Positions 53,676 to 62,995 of a stretch of 64,000 nucleotides of DNA are shown here, in pieces (position 1 is the first letter of the stretch; every line of letters begins with the position of its first letter). The stretch is from Proteus columbae (GTDB taxonomy: Bacteria; Pseudomonadota; Gammaproteobacteria; Enterobacterales; Enterobacteriaceae). The notes beneath the pieces were generated by a model that was not told the origin of the DNA, did not search any database, and saw nothing but the letters and a program-made list of their open reading frames with translations. The stretch covers positions 6,654 to 70,653 of the forward strand of contig NZ_NGVR01000019.1 of NCBI RefSeq assembly GCF_002777965.1, given 5' to 3'. The translations under genes were made by a program, and so were the position numbers.

Positions 53676-53971
53676 AAAAAATATTTAACCTTATCCTACC
53701 AATCAATTGAAAAATTAAAGATAGTAAACTATCAAGCATCTTATCTTTATGTTTTTGCTTTATATAACACTACAATAATATTACGAATTATTAACTACAA
53801 AGATTAATAACAAATTTTTTCTGTTTATTATTTAAAAAAAGTACTAGTAATATATCAATACTCACTATCAAATAAAAAACATGTGCTTTTTTTTAAAAGA
53901 AAATTAATCACTATTTCACTAAACTATATTTAAATTATGAATTAATAACATTCTATCATTAGGCTAAATCT
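53676..53971. promoter_or_regulatory. Divergent invF-prgH promoter region
   Basis: 296 AT-rich bases with no gene, controlling both arms of the T3SS. It holds the perfect dyad GATAGT-AA-ACTATC at 53720-53733, about 45 bases before the invF start. In SPI-1 HilA binds here; no hilA gene is present and I cannot recognise a HilA box. Confidence 0.5.
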
Positions 53972-55048
53972 ATGATGTATTACATTTATATTCTTTCAGG
54001 TCCATTAAAAGAAACGATAGTACCTTTACCACCCAACCACTATGTATTTTTCTTACAAGATGAAGAAGATCATGATAGTAAAGACGAAAGTGATAAAACG
54101 CTGCTTTATATTCCTTGTGATAATAAGGGCTGTAAAAAAAAGCTCGACATTATACTTGATGAAAATAATAGTGAAAATAACAAATATATAATTCAGCGTA
54201 GTTTCATACCAAAGGAAGTTGGCAAAGAATATTCATTACCATTAAACACCCCTGTGTATTCCAATGATATTCCTATATTTTTAGTCAGTAATAAAAATGA
54301 TTTATCGCTTAATTCATCGTATTTTAAAAAAAATAAAAAGAAAGTAGTTGCTAATAAAAAAATATTTATGTTATTAATGCTGGCAATTTTATTTCTTATG
54401 GTATTTATATTTTATATAAACAAGCCAATAGAAAAAAAAATTCCGCCAATTGTATTAAAAAGTCTAAATCTTAAAGGTTTTCAAGGGAAAAATGGATATT
54501 ATTGCACTTTTGATGATTCATACATTACATCAAAAGAAAAAATCAGTTCAGGAAATAAAGTTTTTTATATAGATAGAAGAAAAATAGAAAATTTAGCAAT
54601 TGAAAATAGTTACAAAAAAATACATTTAATTTTAAAAGATAAAACTAAACCCGTTGTCAATTTCATTTATCATAATGACAATGAAAAACTAAAAATCATT
54701 AACGCCATAAATAGTTATTTTTCAGAAAATTGTTATCCGACGATTAAAGAAATATCTATTCCAAGCATCATTAATGATATAAATAAATTAGAATTAACAA
54801 AAACAATAGGTTATACCATTGAAGAAAAAAATAATGGCTTAAACTTTATCTTTGATGATTTATTAGAGAAGAATAATAAAGAAAAACTTGATACTTATAT
54901 CAAAAAACAAACGGCTATTTTTGGAAGAAAATTTATCTTTTACCGTGAAAATATAAGTAATCCAATATTGAAGAATAAAGCAATTTTACAAGAAGATCGT
55001 GGATATATTTTTCTAGATAACCAACATCGCTATTTTCCTCAAGGCTAA
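53972..55048 (+). CDS. prgH: T3SS inner-membrane ring protein SctD (PrgH)
   Basis: A 358-residue PrgH-like protein (PrgH is 392). An N-terminal cytoplasmic FHA-like domain (1-125) is followed by one membrane segment (about 130-150, IFMLLMLAILFLMVFIFYI) and a periplasmic ring-building domain. MYYIYILSGPLKETIVPLP at the start fits the family (PrgH/MxiG). It forms the outer of the two inner-membrane rings with SctJ. It is the first gene of the plus-strand prg/org operon. Confidence 0.88.
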   Translation: MMYYIYILSGPLKETIVPLPPNHYVFFLQDEEDHDSKDESDKTLLYIPCDNKGCKKKLDIILDENNSENNKYIIQRSFIPKEVGKEYSLPLNTPVYSNDIPIFLVSNKNDLSLNSSYFKKNKKKVVANKKIFMLLMLAILFLMVFIFYINKPIEKKIPPIVLKSLNLKGFQGKNGYYCTFDDSYITSKEKISSGNKVFYIDRRKIENLAIENSYKKIHLILKDKTKPVVNFIYHNDNEKLKIINAINSYFSENCYPTIKEISIPSIINDINKLELTKTIGYTIEEKNNGLNFIFDDLLEKNNKEKLDTYIKKQTAIFGRKFIFYRENISNPILKNKAILQEDRGYIFLDNQHRYFPQG

Positions 55049-55109
55049 TAGTGATACTTATAAATACTTATAAACCGAAACTTAGAATTGAAATTAGAGG
55101 AATAATATT

Positions 55110-55364
55110 ATGCCAGCCTATCCTGTTGCCGATGATGTCAGCTCTATTGATAAAATTGATGACTACTTTCAAGAGCCGGTTAAAGATCAAAGTGATGCCT
55201 TAAAAAAAGCATTAGATGCCTTAAAAGCAGATACATCAAATGCTGCGGCATTAGCTGATTATCAAGCTAAGCTTGCTGAATATAATATTACACGTAATGC
55301 ACAATCAACGTCGATTAAAGTCGTAAAAGACTTGGCAATGAGCATTATCGGAAACATGCGTTGA
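55110..55364 (+). CDS. prgI: T3SS needle subunit SctF (PrgI)
   Basis: An 84-residue needle protein (PrgI is 80). The C-terminal half matches closely: ALADYQAKLAEYNITRNAQS followed by KVVKDLAMSIIGNMR, the same YQ-KL-EYN-RNAQS pattern as PrgI/MxiH. It polymerises into the hollow needle. It starts 61 bases after prgH with a good AGAGGAAT site and 22 bases before prgJ. Confidence 0.95.
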   Translation: MPAYPVADDVSSIDKIDDYFQEPVKDQSDALKKALDALKADTSNAAALADYQAKLAEYNITRNAQSTSIKVVKDLAMSIIGNMR

Positions 55365-55386
55365 TTTTATTGAATGGAGATTATAT

Positions 55387-55671
55387 ATGGCGATTACCCC
55401 TGTTGTTCCTGTGCATTTAGCAACACTGTCAAATGATAACCGTGATAGTGATGATAATTTATCTTCAATAATGATTAACACTGTGGCAAGCAGTTTTCAG
55501 TATGAAAAACAGATCCAAGAAAAACTAACGGCATTAAGCCAATTAAGTGATGTTCAAAGTTATACCAAGCTACAAACCACACTTAATGACTATACAATTA
55601 CAATGAATTTAGCGAGTACTTTAGCCAGAAAATCACTGAATATAGTTGAAACATTACTCAAGGCTCAATAG
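55387..55671 (+). CDS. prgJ: T3SS inner-rod protein SctI (PrgJ)
   Basis: A 94-residue protein, close to PrgJ (101), in its usual place after the needle gene. The C-terminal helix SYTKLQTTLNDYTITMNLAS resembles the needle subunit. It forms the adapter or inner rod at the needle base. Ribosome site GGAGA precedes the ATG. Confidence 0.9.
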   Translation: MAITPVVPVHLATLSNDNRDSDDNLSSIMINTVASSFQYEKQIQEKLTALSQLSDVQSYTKLQTTLNDYTITMNLASTLARKSLNIVETLLKAQ

Positions 55672-55673
55672 TA

Positions 55674-56435
55674 ATGAAAATGCGATATTTGTTATTGGCG
55701 TTATTATGTTGTCTATTTCCATTATTAAGTGGTTGTAAAGATCAATCGCTACTCACTAATTTGGATCAAAGACAGGCAACGGAAATTCAAGCTGTTTTAC
55801 AAAAGCACCAAATAACTAGTACTCGTAAAGCGTTAGGAAAAGGGTTATTTGATATTTCCGTTAAAAAAGAAGATATGGGTATTGCGATTCAAATTTTAGA
55901 GGAATATCAATTACCCACATTATCTCGAATTGAAGTGACTCAGCTATTTCCATCAGACGCCTTGGTATCCTCGCCACAAGCCGAAAAAGCACGTTTAATT
56001 TCTGCCATAGAGCAACGATTAGAACAATCATTACTTACTATTGACCATATTATTGATGCTAGAGTTCATGTCAGCTATCCCATTTCTCCTACTGAACGAA
56101 TTATTCCGACACCTCATGCTTCAGCATTGGTTTTTTATGAAGAGGGTATGCTAGATAATGATCAGTTAAGTGAAGATGTTCGTGCTTTTATTCATAATGC
56201 CTTTAACGATATGAATGAGGATAATATTACCGTTTTGTTGTATCCGCGAAATATCAATAAGTTCAACATAATAAATAACCAACTTTACCAAAATAACTCT
56301 GATTCATTTTTTAGTTCTTGGTTATTTCTAAGTTTAATATTGATGGTTATCGCCGCTATCATTACAGTTTCATTGATAATATTCCGACGAAAGAAGACAC
56401 TGAAGGAAGAGAATAATGATAAATCTAACTTCTGA
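55674..56435 (+). CDS. prgK: T3SS inner-ring lipoprotein SctJ (PrgK)
   Basis: A 253-residue lipoprotein: lipobox LLSGC (Cys21), two ring-building domains (25-75 and 100-185; QATEIQAVLQKHQITSTRKA, ARVHVSYPISP) and a C-terminal membrane segment (about 213-235). It forms the inner of the two inner-membrane rings. It follows prgJ by 2 bases and overlaps orgA by 20. Confidence 0.94.
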   Translation: MKMRYLLLALLCCLFPLLSGCKDQSLLTNLDQRQATEIQAVLQKHQITSTRKALGKGLFDISVKKEDMGIAIQILEEYQLPTLSRIEVTQLFPSDALVSSPQAEKARLISAIEQRLEQSLLTIDHIIDARVHVSYPISPTERIIPTPHASALVFYEEGMLDNDQLSEDVRAFIHNAFNDMNEDNITVLLYPRNINKFNIINNQLYQNNSDSFFSSWLFLSLILMVIAAIITVSLIIFRRKKTLKEENNDKSNF

Positions 56436-56979
56436 ACAATTCGAAATGATATCCAGTGTAATGTATGAACCACTTAGTTATCTTCATGCAGATTACAATG
56501 TATTGGCTTCGAATAAAGAAAGTATAATCTGGCAGAAATTAACTAATCGCCAATTAATTCAACAATACCAACTTATCAATCAGCTAGATTGTGATATCGA
56601 TATTATTGTAGAGAAAATATTTACTCATTGGCTATTACTTCCTCGTTGCGCTCTATTTTTAGGCTTATTGTACTCTAGAAAAACTCTTTTATTATCTGGT
56701 AATTACTATCAACTAGAACCTCAATTAAAGATGTTTTTATCTCTTTATCCTGTATTAAATATAAATAAGAAAATAACAACTTCTCTGGAAAATATTGTAC
56801 CAATAAATATCGGCTATCAATTACTGTTTAATTTTATTAATTCAATTTCAACTGCGCTTGCTCAGCGCTTTACATTACTTTTTGCACCACAACCCTCATT
56901 GATTGAACTTCCTCAATCACTTTTTTTATCTCGTTCACTTTTTCTTTTGGTATTAGATTATGCTGCGCTCCCTGCCTGA
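56416..56979 (+). CDS. orgA: T3SS sorting-platform protein SctK (OrgA)
   Basis: A 187-residue protein with no signal peptide, between prgK and orgB, as in SPI-1 (OrgA is 199). LSYLHADYNVLASNKESIIW and FTHWLLLPRCALFLGLLYS fit the OrgA/MxiK family. SctK links the sorting-platform pods to the inner-membrane ring. It overlaps both neighbours by 20 bases, which implies coupled translation. Ribosome site GGAAGAG precedes the ATG. Confidence 0.83.
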   Translation: MINLTSEQFEMISSVMYEPLSYLHADYNVLASNKESIIWQKLTNRQLIQQYQLINQLDCDIDIIVEKIFTHWLLLPRCALFLGLLYSRKTLLLSGNYYQLEPQLKMFLSLYPVLNINKKITTSLENIVPINIGYQLLFNFINSISTALAQRFTLLFAPQPSLIELPQSLFLSRSLFLLVLDYAALPA

Positions 56980-57664
56980 AGATCTTTTAACATACACTTG
57001 TGAAGGTGTATTAATACGAGCTCGCTATGTTCGACAGCTCGATAATATTTATAAAACAGAATTAGCGGCTAAGCATACAGCAAAAAAAATAATTCAAGAT
57101 TTTAATCATAAACTAGAAGAACATAATAAAGAGATCGTAAATCAAGCTTATAGTAAAGGCTTACAGGTATTATTAGGAGATATATTAACATTCTCAATTC
57201 ACTATCAAGAAAAACTGGTACGCTATGAATTTCAACAAAGAGAGCAAATAACCGCAACTATTGCTCAATTTTTTGACTCACCAGAAATACAAGTTGAACT
57301 CACACGTCGTTTAATTTCAGCAATGCCTACAGAGAAAAAAATTACGCTAGATATTCCTGCAACACTACGCCTTTATCTTGAGAAAGAGCTTGAGAAAGAG
57401 CTCAATAATATCAATGTTGAATTGATATCTCATGACAACAAGACCATTGCTATTCATGCTGGTGATCAAGTGGCTTTTTTTGATCCAGCACTGTTACTTA
57501 ATGATTTAAAAAAACAATTTCACCAACCTTTTTCCGAATCTTATCAAGCAACATTTACTCAAGAAATTAAAGAGACTCTACTGAAATTTATTAATACGTT
57601 TGATGCATCAGATGATATGCAACCTAAAATAGAAACATTCAGTGAGGATAATCATGAAGATTGA
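56960..57664 (+). CDS. orgB: T3SS ATPase regulator SctL (OrgB)
   Basis: A 234-residue protein with a coiled coil in its first half (about 35-80) and the C-terminal fold of SctL/FliH proteins that bind the ATPase N-terminus. It would tie the InvC ATPase to the SpaO pods. It overlaps orgA and orgC. Position and length (OrgB is 226) agree with SPI-1. Confidence 0.83.
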   Translation: MLRSLPEDLLTYTCEGVLIRARYVRQLDNIYKTELAAKHTAKKIIQDFNHKLEEHNKEIVNQAYSKGLQVLLGDILTFSIHYQEKLVRYEFQQREQITATIAQFFDSPEIQVELTRRLISAMPTEKKITLDIPATLRLYLEKELEKELNNINVELISHDNKTIAIHAGDQVAFFDPALLLNDLKKQFHQPFSESYQATFTQEIKETLLKFINTFDASDDMQPKIETFSEDNHED

Positions 57665-58085
57665 TGCTTTAAAAACACAGGCTTTATATGAGCCACAATC
57701 TCATTTTCCCGCATCACAAAGCAGAGTAAATAAGGAATTAGATCCTTTAATGGCAACGCTAAATCCGGCCTTTTACCAAGATTTAAAAACAACCAACGTG
57801 AATACAGTCAAAGGTGTATTAGCGTTATTAAATCAATTTGATGTCAAAAATGACAACAACCAAACCTTAAAAGAAAAGCGCCAAGTTGCACTATTAATCT
57901 ATGCACGCCAAGCGAGCGAATTAGAAAATAGCGATAATAAAGAGGCGATTAATCAAGCGTTAATTTCACTTCTTTCTTATCAAGGTTTTTATCATCAATT
58001 TACTCTCGATTTATTAGGCATTAACGATAACCAAGAAGACTATGAGGAATTTTTTAAACCTGATAGTGCTTCATTTTTATTTTAA
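57654..58085 (+). CDS. orgC: OrgC-like T3SS accessory protein
   Basis: A 143-residue hydrophilic protein in the place of OrgC, which in Salmonella is secreted early and promotes needle polymerisation. The ATG at 57654 with GAGG upstream is preferred; a GTG at 57642 is possible. I see no motif that proves the family, so the name follows position and size. It is the last gene of the prg/org operon, ending 6 bases from the convergent soxR. Confidence 0.68.
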   Translation: MKIDALKTQALYEPQSHFPASQSRVNKELDPLMATLNPAFYQDLKTTNVNTVKGVLALLNQFDVKNDNNQTLKEKRQVALLIYARQASELENSDNKEAINQALISLLSYQGFYHQFTLDLLGINDNQEDYEEFFKPDSASFLF

Positions 58086-58091
58086 CGTTAA

Positions 58092-58541
58092 TTATAGGAT
58101 CTGAGCTCCCGCACCTTTCTCGCCTAAAATATCATCAGGATTACGTAAAGGGCAGTCACTTAACGATAAACAACCACAGCCAATACAGTGATCAAGCCCA
58201 TTACGTAGTCGCTTAAGGCGACGAATTCTTTCATCTAACCGTACTTTCCAATCCGTTGATATTTCGTGCCATTGTTCTGCGGTCAATTTACTATTTGGTG
58301 GATATTTTCCTAGTATTTCCTGAATTTCTTTTAGTGGGATACCTGTACTTTGCGCAGCTTTGATAATTGCCACATAACGCAGTACAACAGGCGGGTAACG
58401 ACGCTGATTACCAGCACTTCGATAACTTTCTATCAATCCTTTTTCTTCATAAAAATGTAACGTTGAAATTGCAACACCACTTCGTTTTGCTACCTCACCG
58501 ACGGTAAGTGCTCTATTAAAATCTATTTTTTCTTTTTTCAT
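58092..58541 (-). CDS. soxR: Redox-sensing activator SoxR
   Basis: A 149-residue MerR-family regulator. The helix-turn-helix is at residues 12-50 (LTVGEVAKRSGVAISTLHFY), and the [2Fe-2S] cluster cysteines in CIGCGCLSLSDC fall at 119, 122, 124 and 130, the same positions as in E. coli SoxR. Oxidation of the cluster by redox-cycling compounds switches on target promoters. The divergent efflux operon has a perfect SoxR-type promoter. No soxS is seen, so direct control of the pump, as in Pseudomonas, is likely. Confidence 0.96.
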   Translation of the reverse strand: MKKEKIDFNRALTVGEVAKRSGVAISTLHFYEEKGLIESYRSAGNQRRYPPVVLRYVAIIKAAQSTGIPLKEIQEILGKYPPNSKLTAEQWHEISTDWKVRLDERIRRLKRLRNGLDHCIGCGCLSLSDCPLRNPDDILGEKGAGAQIL

Positions 58542-58556
58542 TTTTAACTTTTTCTC

Positions 58557-58587
58557 TTGACCTCAAGTTAACCTGAGGTTTTATAGT
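58557..58587 (+). promoter_or_regulatory. SoxR-activated promoter (overlong spacer, sox box)
   Basis: The -35 TTGACC (58557-58562) and -10 TATAGT (58582-58587) are separated by 19 bases, the overlong spacing of MerR-family promoters. The spacer carries the sox box CCTCAAGTTAACCTGAGG (58561-58578), one base from the E. coli soxS box. It points toward the efflux genes. Confidence 0.92.
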
Positions 58588-58746
58588 CCTCCTCGCAAAT
58601 TAAGTCAAGCCAGTGGGATGTTGGCTTCTGTGTTTAAGATTGTTAGTCAATTATTTATTGCTGTAGAAAAATAGCTTTATTTCAAGGCACTGTGGTAACT
58701 GAATAAATAAAAATAGAAAAACGCTCACTATGAGATTGGCGACTAT

Positions 58747-59856
58747 ATGATGAAGAAAAAACAAATATTTACACTCTGTGCCTCACTCTTTTTACTCAGT
58801 GCAGGTGCGGCGGTTTATGCAACAACATCATCTGATGAAGATGCATCACAACAATTTGCTTATCCACCAACAAAAGTGGCATTAGCAACCGTACAATCAT
58901 CAAAATTACCAAACAATATGCAAGGGGTTGGAGAATTAGAAGCCGCACGCCAAGTATATTTAGCAGCTGAAACCAATGGACGAATTGCCGTGATTAATTT
59001 TGAGTCAGGGCAAACTGTTAAAGCAGGTCAAGTTTTAGCTAAATTAAATGATGAACCTGAACAAGCCGAATTATTACGTTTACAAGCGCAATTAACCAAT
59101 GCAGAAAAACTCTATTCTCGAACAAGACAACTTTATAGTAAAAACATGGTGGCAACAGCGCAATTAGATAGCACGTTATCAGAACGCGATATGATTGCGG
59201 CCTCCATTCGTGAAGTGAAAGCGCGGATTGCACAAAAAGCAATTAAAGCGCCCTTTGACGGTATTGTTGGGATAAAACTTGTTCATGAAGGCCAATATCT
59301 CAATGCTGGTGAACGTGTAGCTTCACTTGTCGATGCAAGCCGTTTAAAACTCAATTTTTCACTTGATGAACAAGCTGCACCAAAAATCTCAACAAAACAG
59401 CCAATTAATATCGAAGTCGATGCTTACCCAGATATCATTTTTACGGGTTCAATAAATGCGATTGATCCTCTTATTGGCCCTTCTCGTACAGTACAAATAC
59501 AGGCTGTTTTACCGAATACTGACAATAAATTAAAAGCGGGCATGTTTGCTCGTGTTCAAGTTACTTCTCCTGATAGTCCTATGGTATTAACCGTACCAGA
59601 AACGGCAGTTACTTATACTGCCTATGGAGATACTGTGTTTGTAGCGCAATCTGACAATCAAAAAAACCTTATCGCTAAGCGTGTCTCTGTGAAAGTTGGA
59701 TTGCGCTACAACGGCATGATCGAAATAAAAGAGGGTTTAGCCCTAGGAGATCAAATCGTTTCATCAGGGCAGATTAAGTTAAGTGATGGGATCTCAATTG
59801 AACCTATTGAGCAAGATACATTAGCGTTGGCTCAATCAGCGACAACAAAACCATAA
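58747..59856 (+). CDS. RND efflux periplasmic adaptor (MexH-like)
   Basis: A 369-residue membrane fusion protein with a signal peptide (to about 25, VYA), a lipoyl-type hairpin domain (AAETNGRIAVINFESGQTVK, then AIKAPFDGIVGIKLVHEGQY) split by a coiled coil, a beta-barrel domain and a C-terminal proximal domain. It bridges the inner-membrane pump encoded next and an outer-membrane channel; no channel gene is present, so TolC is the likely partner. SoxR control and sequence type resemble Pseudomonas MexHI, which exports phenazine-type redox compounds. Confidence 0.92.
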   Translation: MMKKKQIFTLCASLFLLSAGAAVYATTSSDEDASQQFAYPPTKVALATVQSSKLPNNMQGVGELEAARQVYLAAETNGRIAVINFESGQTVKAGQVLAKLNDEPEQAELLRLQAQLTNAEKLYSRTRQLYSKNMVATAQLDSTLSERDMIAASIREVKARIAQKAIKAPFDGIVGIKLVHEGQYLNAGERVASLVDASRLKLNFSLDEQAAPKISTKQPINIEVDAYPDIIFTGSINAIDPLIGPSRTVQIQAVLPNTDNKLKAGMFARVQVTSPDSPMVLTVPETAVTYTAYGDTVFVAQSDNQKNLIAKRVSVKVGLRYNGMIEIKEGLALGDQIVSSGQIKLSDGISIEPIEQDTLALAQSATTKP

Positions 59857-59868
59857 CGGGAGCTAATA

Positions 59869-62800
59869 ATGAAATTTACCGATATTTTTGTTCGGCGCCC
59901 TGTTTTGGCATTAGTTGTTAGCACACTCATTTTTTTACTGGGTGCATTTGCATTCAGTAAACTGCCAATTCGCCAATATCCGATGTTGCAAAATTCAACT
60001 ATAACGATTGCAACAGACTACCCAGGGGCATCATCTGAACTGATGCAAGGATTTGTGACACAACCGATCACACAAGCCGTTTCTTCTGTTGAGGGCGTGG
60101 ATTATATTTCCTCTTCTTCTGTACAAGGGAAAAGTTTAGTCACCGTCAGAATGGAATTAAATCGTGACCCTACTCAAGCCTTAGCACAGGTAATGGCGAA
60201 GGTGAATCAAGTGCGCTATAAATTACCTGAGCAAGCTTATGATCCCGTTATCGAGCTTTCATCTGGCGAATCTACTGCAGTAGCTTATGTAGGGTTTTCA
60301 AGTGAACAACTCTCTATCCCTGAACTCACTGACTACCTTTCTCGAGTTGTTGAACCTATGTTCTCATCCATCAATGGCGTTGCCAAAGTACAAGTTTTTG
60401 GTGGACAACAATTAGCAATGCGTCTGTGGTTAGATACAGACAAACTGGCTGGTCGCAATTTAACAGCGAGTGATGTCGCGCAAGCTGTACGCCGTAATAA
60501 CTATCAAGCTGCACCAGGGAAAGTTGAAGGTGAGTTTGTAATTGCCAACGTTTATGTCAATACTGATCTCACTAATGTCGAAGAATTTAAAGACATGGTT
60601 ATCATTAATGATGGCAATAATCTTGTGCGTTTGCGTGATATTGGTACTGTTGAGCTAGGTGCTGCTGCCACTGAAACCAGCGGTATTATGAATGGTAAAA
60701 AAGCCGTCTTCTTAGGGCTATTTCCGACACCGACAGGCAATCCGTTAGTGATTGTTGATGGTATTCGCGAACATCTTGTTGATATTCAAAAAACCTTACC
60801 ACCTAGCGTTGATGTTGAGCTTGCTTTTGAAACTTCACGCTTTATCAAAGCCTCTATTAACCAAGTAGTACAAACATTAATTGAAGCTATTTTAATTGTT
60901 ATTGCTGTTATTTATCTCTGTTTGGGATCGTTCCGCTCTGTTCTTATTCCTGTACTTGCCATTCCATTATCGATGCTAGGTGCTGCGGGTTTAATGCTTG
61001 CCTTTGGATTTAGTATTAATTTGCTTACTTTATTGGCAATGGTTTTAGCCATTGGATTAGTTGTGGATGATGCGATAGTGGTTGTTGAAAACGTGCATCG
61101 CCATATTGAAGAGGGATTATCACCAGTTCAAGCAGCTTTAGTAGGTGCAAGAGAAGTGGCAGGCCCTGTTATTGCAATGACTATCACTTTAGCGGCTGTT
61201 TATGCGCCTATTGGTTTAATGGCTGGCTTAACAGGTGCATTATTTAAAGAATTCGCCATAACATTAGCAGGCAGTGTGATTGTATCCGGTATTGTGGCAT
61301 TAACCTTATCACCGGTGATGAGCTCATTAATGTTAAAACCAAAAGAAAATGAAGGCAGAATGGCTAAAATTGCCGAATATGTCTTTGATAAATTGGCTCA
61401 TTATTATGGTTACGTACTCAATTTTTCTTTAGCTAATCGCTGGTTAACCGTCGTTTTCGCCTTAGCCGTATTTGTCAGCTTGCCGTTTTTATATAGCCAA
61501 ACAAAACAAGAGCTGGCTCCTTCAGAAGATCAGGCAAGTGTCTTAACTGCCGTAAAAGCACCACAACATGCAAACTTAGCCTATGCGGAACGTTTTAATC
61601 AGAAGCTTGATGAAATTTATATGAGTCTGCCTGAAACAGACAGCACATGGATAATTAATGGTACAGATGGTCCTTCAGCGAGCTTTGGTGGGATCAACTT
61701 TGATGGTTGGGATTTACGTGACCGCAATGCAGATCAAATCCAAGCTGACTTGCAAAACCGCGTAAGTCATGTTGAAGGAACCAGTATTTTTGCTTTCCAA
61801 TTAGCCTCTTTGCCCGGTTCAGTGGGGGGATTACCCGTTCAAATGGTATTACGTAGCCCATTAGGTTATCCCGTTTTATTTGAAACAATGGAACAAATTA
61901 AACAACAAGCCAGAGAAAGTGGCCTATTTGTCGTGGTGGATAGCGATTTAGACTACAACAACCCTGTCGTTCAAGTTGCAATAGATAGAGCGAAAGCCAA
62001 TAGTTTAGGCATTCGCATGCAAGATATTGGTGAATCACTGTCATTATTAGTCGGTGAACACTATATCAATCGCTTTGGTATGGATGGTCGCTCTTATGAT
62101 GTGATCCCACAAAGTGTACGTCACCAACGTTTAACGCCAGCAGCACTTGCAGGGCACTATATTCGTACTCAAGATAACGTGTTAATTCCATTATCAACGG
62201 TCGTCAACATTACCACTCATGTTGAACCCAATAAATTAACGCAATTTAATCAACAAAATGCCGCAATATTTCAAGCGATCCCTGCACCCGGTGTGACGAT
62301 GGGGCAAGCAGTCACGTTTCTTGAAAACGTGGCGGATTCATTACCCGCTGGCTTTAGCCATGATTGGCAATCTGATTCTCGCCAATTTACTCAAGAAGGA
62401 AATACGTTAGTTTTTGCATTTATTGCCGCACTGATCATTATCTATTTAGTGTTAGCAGCACAATATGAAAGCTTAGTTGATCCATTGATTATTTTGATTA
62501 CAGTACCGCTCTCTATTTGTGGCGCTCTTGTGCCATTAGCGTTAGGTATGGTGACACTCAATATCTACACGCAAATTGGTTTAGTCACATTAATAGGGCT
62601 AATTAGTAAGCACGGTATTTTAATGGTGGAATTTGCTAATGAGCTGCAAATTCATAAAAATCTAAACCGTCGTGATGCGATTATTGAAGCCGCAAAAATC
62701 CGCTTACGTCCTGTATTAATGACCACCGCAGCAATGGTGATTGGGCTTATTCCACTTTTATTTGCCAGTGGTGCTGGAGCAAATAGCCGCTATGGATTAG

Positions 62801-62946
62801 GGCTGATTATTGTATCCGGTATGTTAGTCGGCACACTGTTTACTCTATTTGTGTTACCAACGATGTATAGTTTCTTAGCACGAAACCATCAAATCAGCGC
62901 CCAAACAGAGCGTCAAAAACAGTTACAAAAAGTCAGTGAATTATAA
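59869..62946 (+). CDS. RND multidrug efflux pump (MexI-like)
   Basis: A 1025-residue HAE1/RND transporter, full length. Two halves each have a first helix, a large periplasmic loop and six helices. Motifs include RRPVLALVVSTLIFLLG, the proton-relay Asp pair in AIGLVVDDAIVVVENVHRHI, and AAQYESLVDPLIILITVPLS in the second half. It exports drugs or redox-active molecules with the adaptor encoded 12 bases upstream. The SoxR promoter suggests induction by redox-cycling compounds. Substrates cannot be told from sequence. Confidence 0.94.
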   Translation: MKFTDIFVRRPVLALVVSTLIFLLGAFAFSKLPIRQYPMLQNSTITIATDYPGASSELMQGFVTQPITQAVSSVEGVDYISSSSVQGKSLVTVRMELNRDPTQALAQVMAKVNQVRYKLPEQAYDPVIELSSGESTAVAYVGFSSEQLSIPELTDYLSRVVEPMFSSINGVAKVQVFGGQQLAMRLWLDTDKLAGRNLTASDVAQAVRRNNYQAAPGKVEGEFVIANVYVNTDLTNVEEFKDMVIINDGNNLVRLRDIGTVELGAAATETSGIMNGKKAVFLGLFPTPTGNPLVIVDGIREHLVDIQKTLPPSVDVELAFETSRFIKASINQVVQTLIEAILIVIAVIYLCLGSFRSVLIPVLAIPLSMLGAAGLMLAFGFSINLLTLLAMVLAIGLVVDDAIVVVENVHRHIEEGLSPVQAALVGAREVAGPVIAMTITLAAVYAPIGLMAGLTGALFKEFAITLAGSVIVSGIVALTLSPVMSSLMLKPKENEGRMAKIAEYVFDKLAHYYGYVLNFSLANRWLTVVFALAVFVSLPFLYSQTKQELAPSEDQASVLTAVKAPQHANLAYAERFNQKLDEIYMSLPETDSTWIINGTDGPSASFGGINFDGWDLRDRNADQIQADLQNRVSHVEGTSIFAFQLASLPGSVGGLPVQMVLRSPLGYPVLFETMEQIKQQARESGLFVVVDSDLDYNNPVVQVAIDRAKANSLGIRMQDIGESLSLLVGEHYINRFGMDGRSYDVIPQSVRHQRLTPAALAGHYIRTQDNVLIPLSTVVNITTHVEPNKLTQFNQQNAAIFQAIPAPGVTMGQAVTFLENVADSLPAGFSHDWQSDSRQFTQEGNTLVFAFIAALIIIYLVLAAQYESLVDPLIILITVPLSICGALVPLALGMVTLNIYTQIGLVTLIGLISKHGILMVEFANELQIHKNLNRRDAIIEAAKIRLRPVLMTTAAMVIGLIPLLFASGAGANSRYGLGLIIVSGMLVGTLFTLFVLPTMYSFLARNHQISAQTERQKQLQKVSEL

Positions 62947-62995
62947 GCTTTAAAAATAAAAAGCAATTAAAAGCAGTAATGTCATAGAAACAAAA

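Noticed and set aside
34839-58091. T3SS as a recently inserted mobile island
   Set aside because: Composition and compactness suggest acquisition at some time, but I found no integrase, tRNA, IS or direct repeat at either edge in this window, so a recent insertion cannot be supported.
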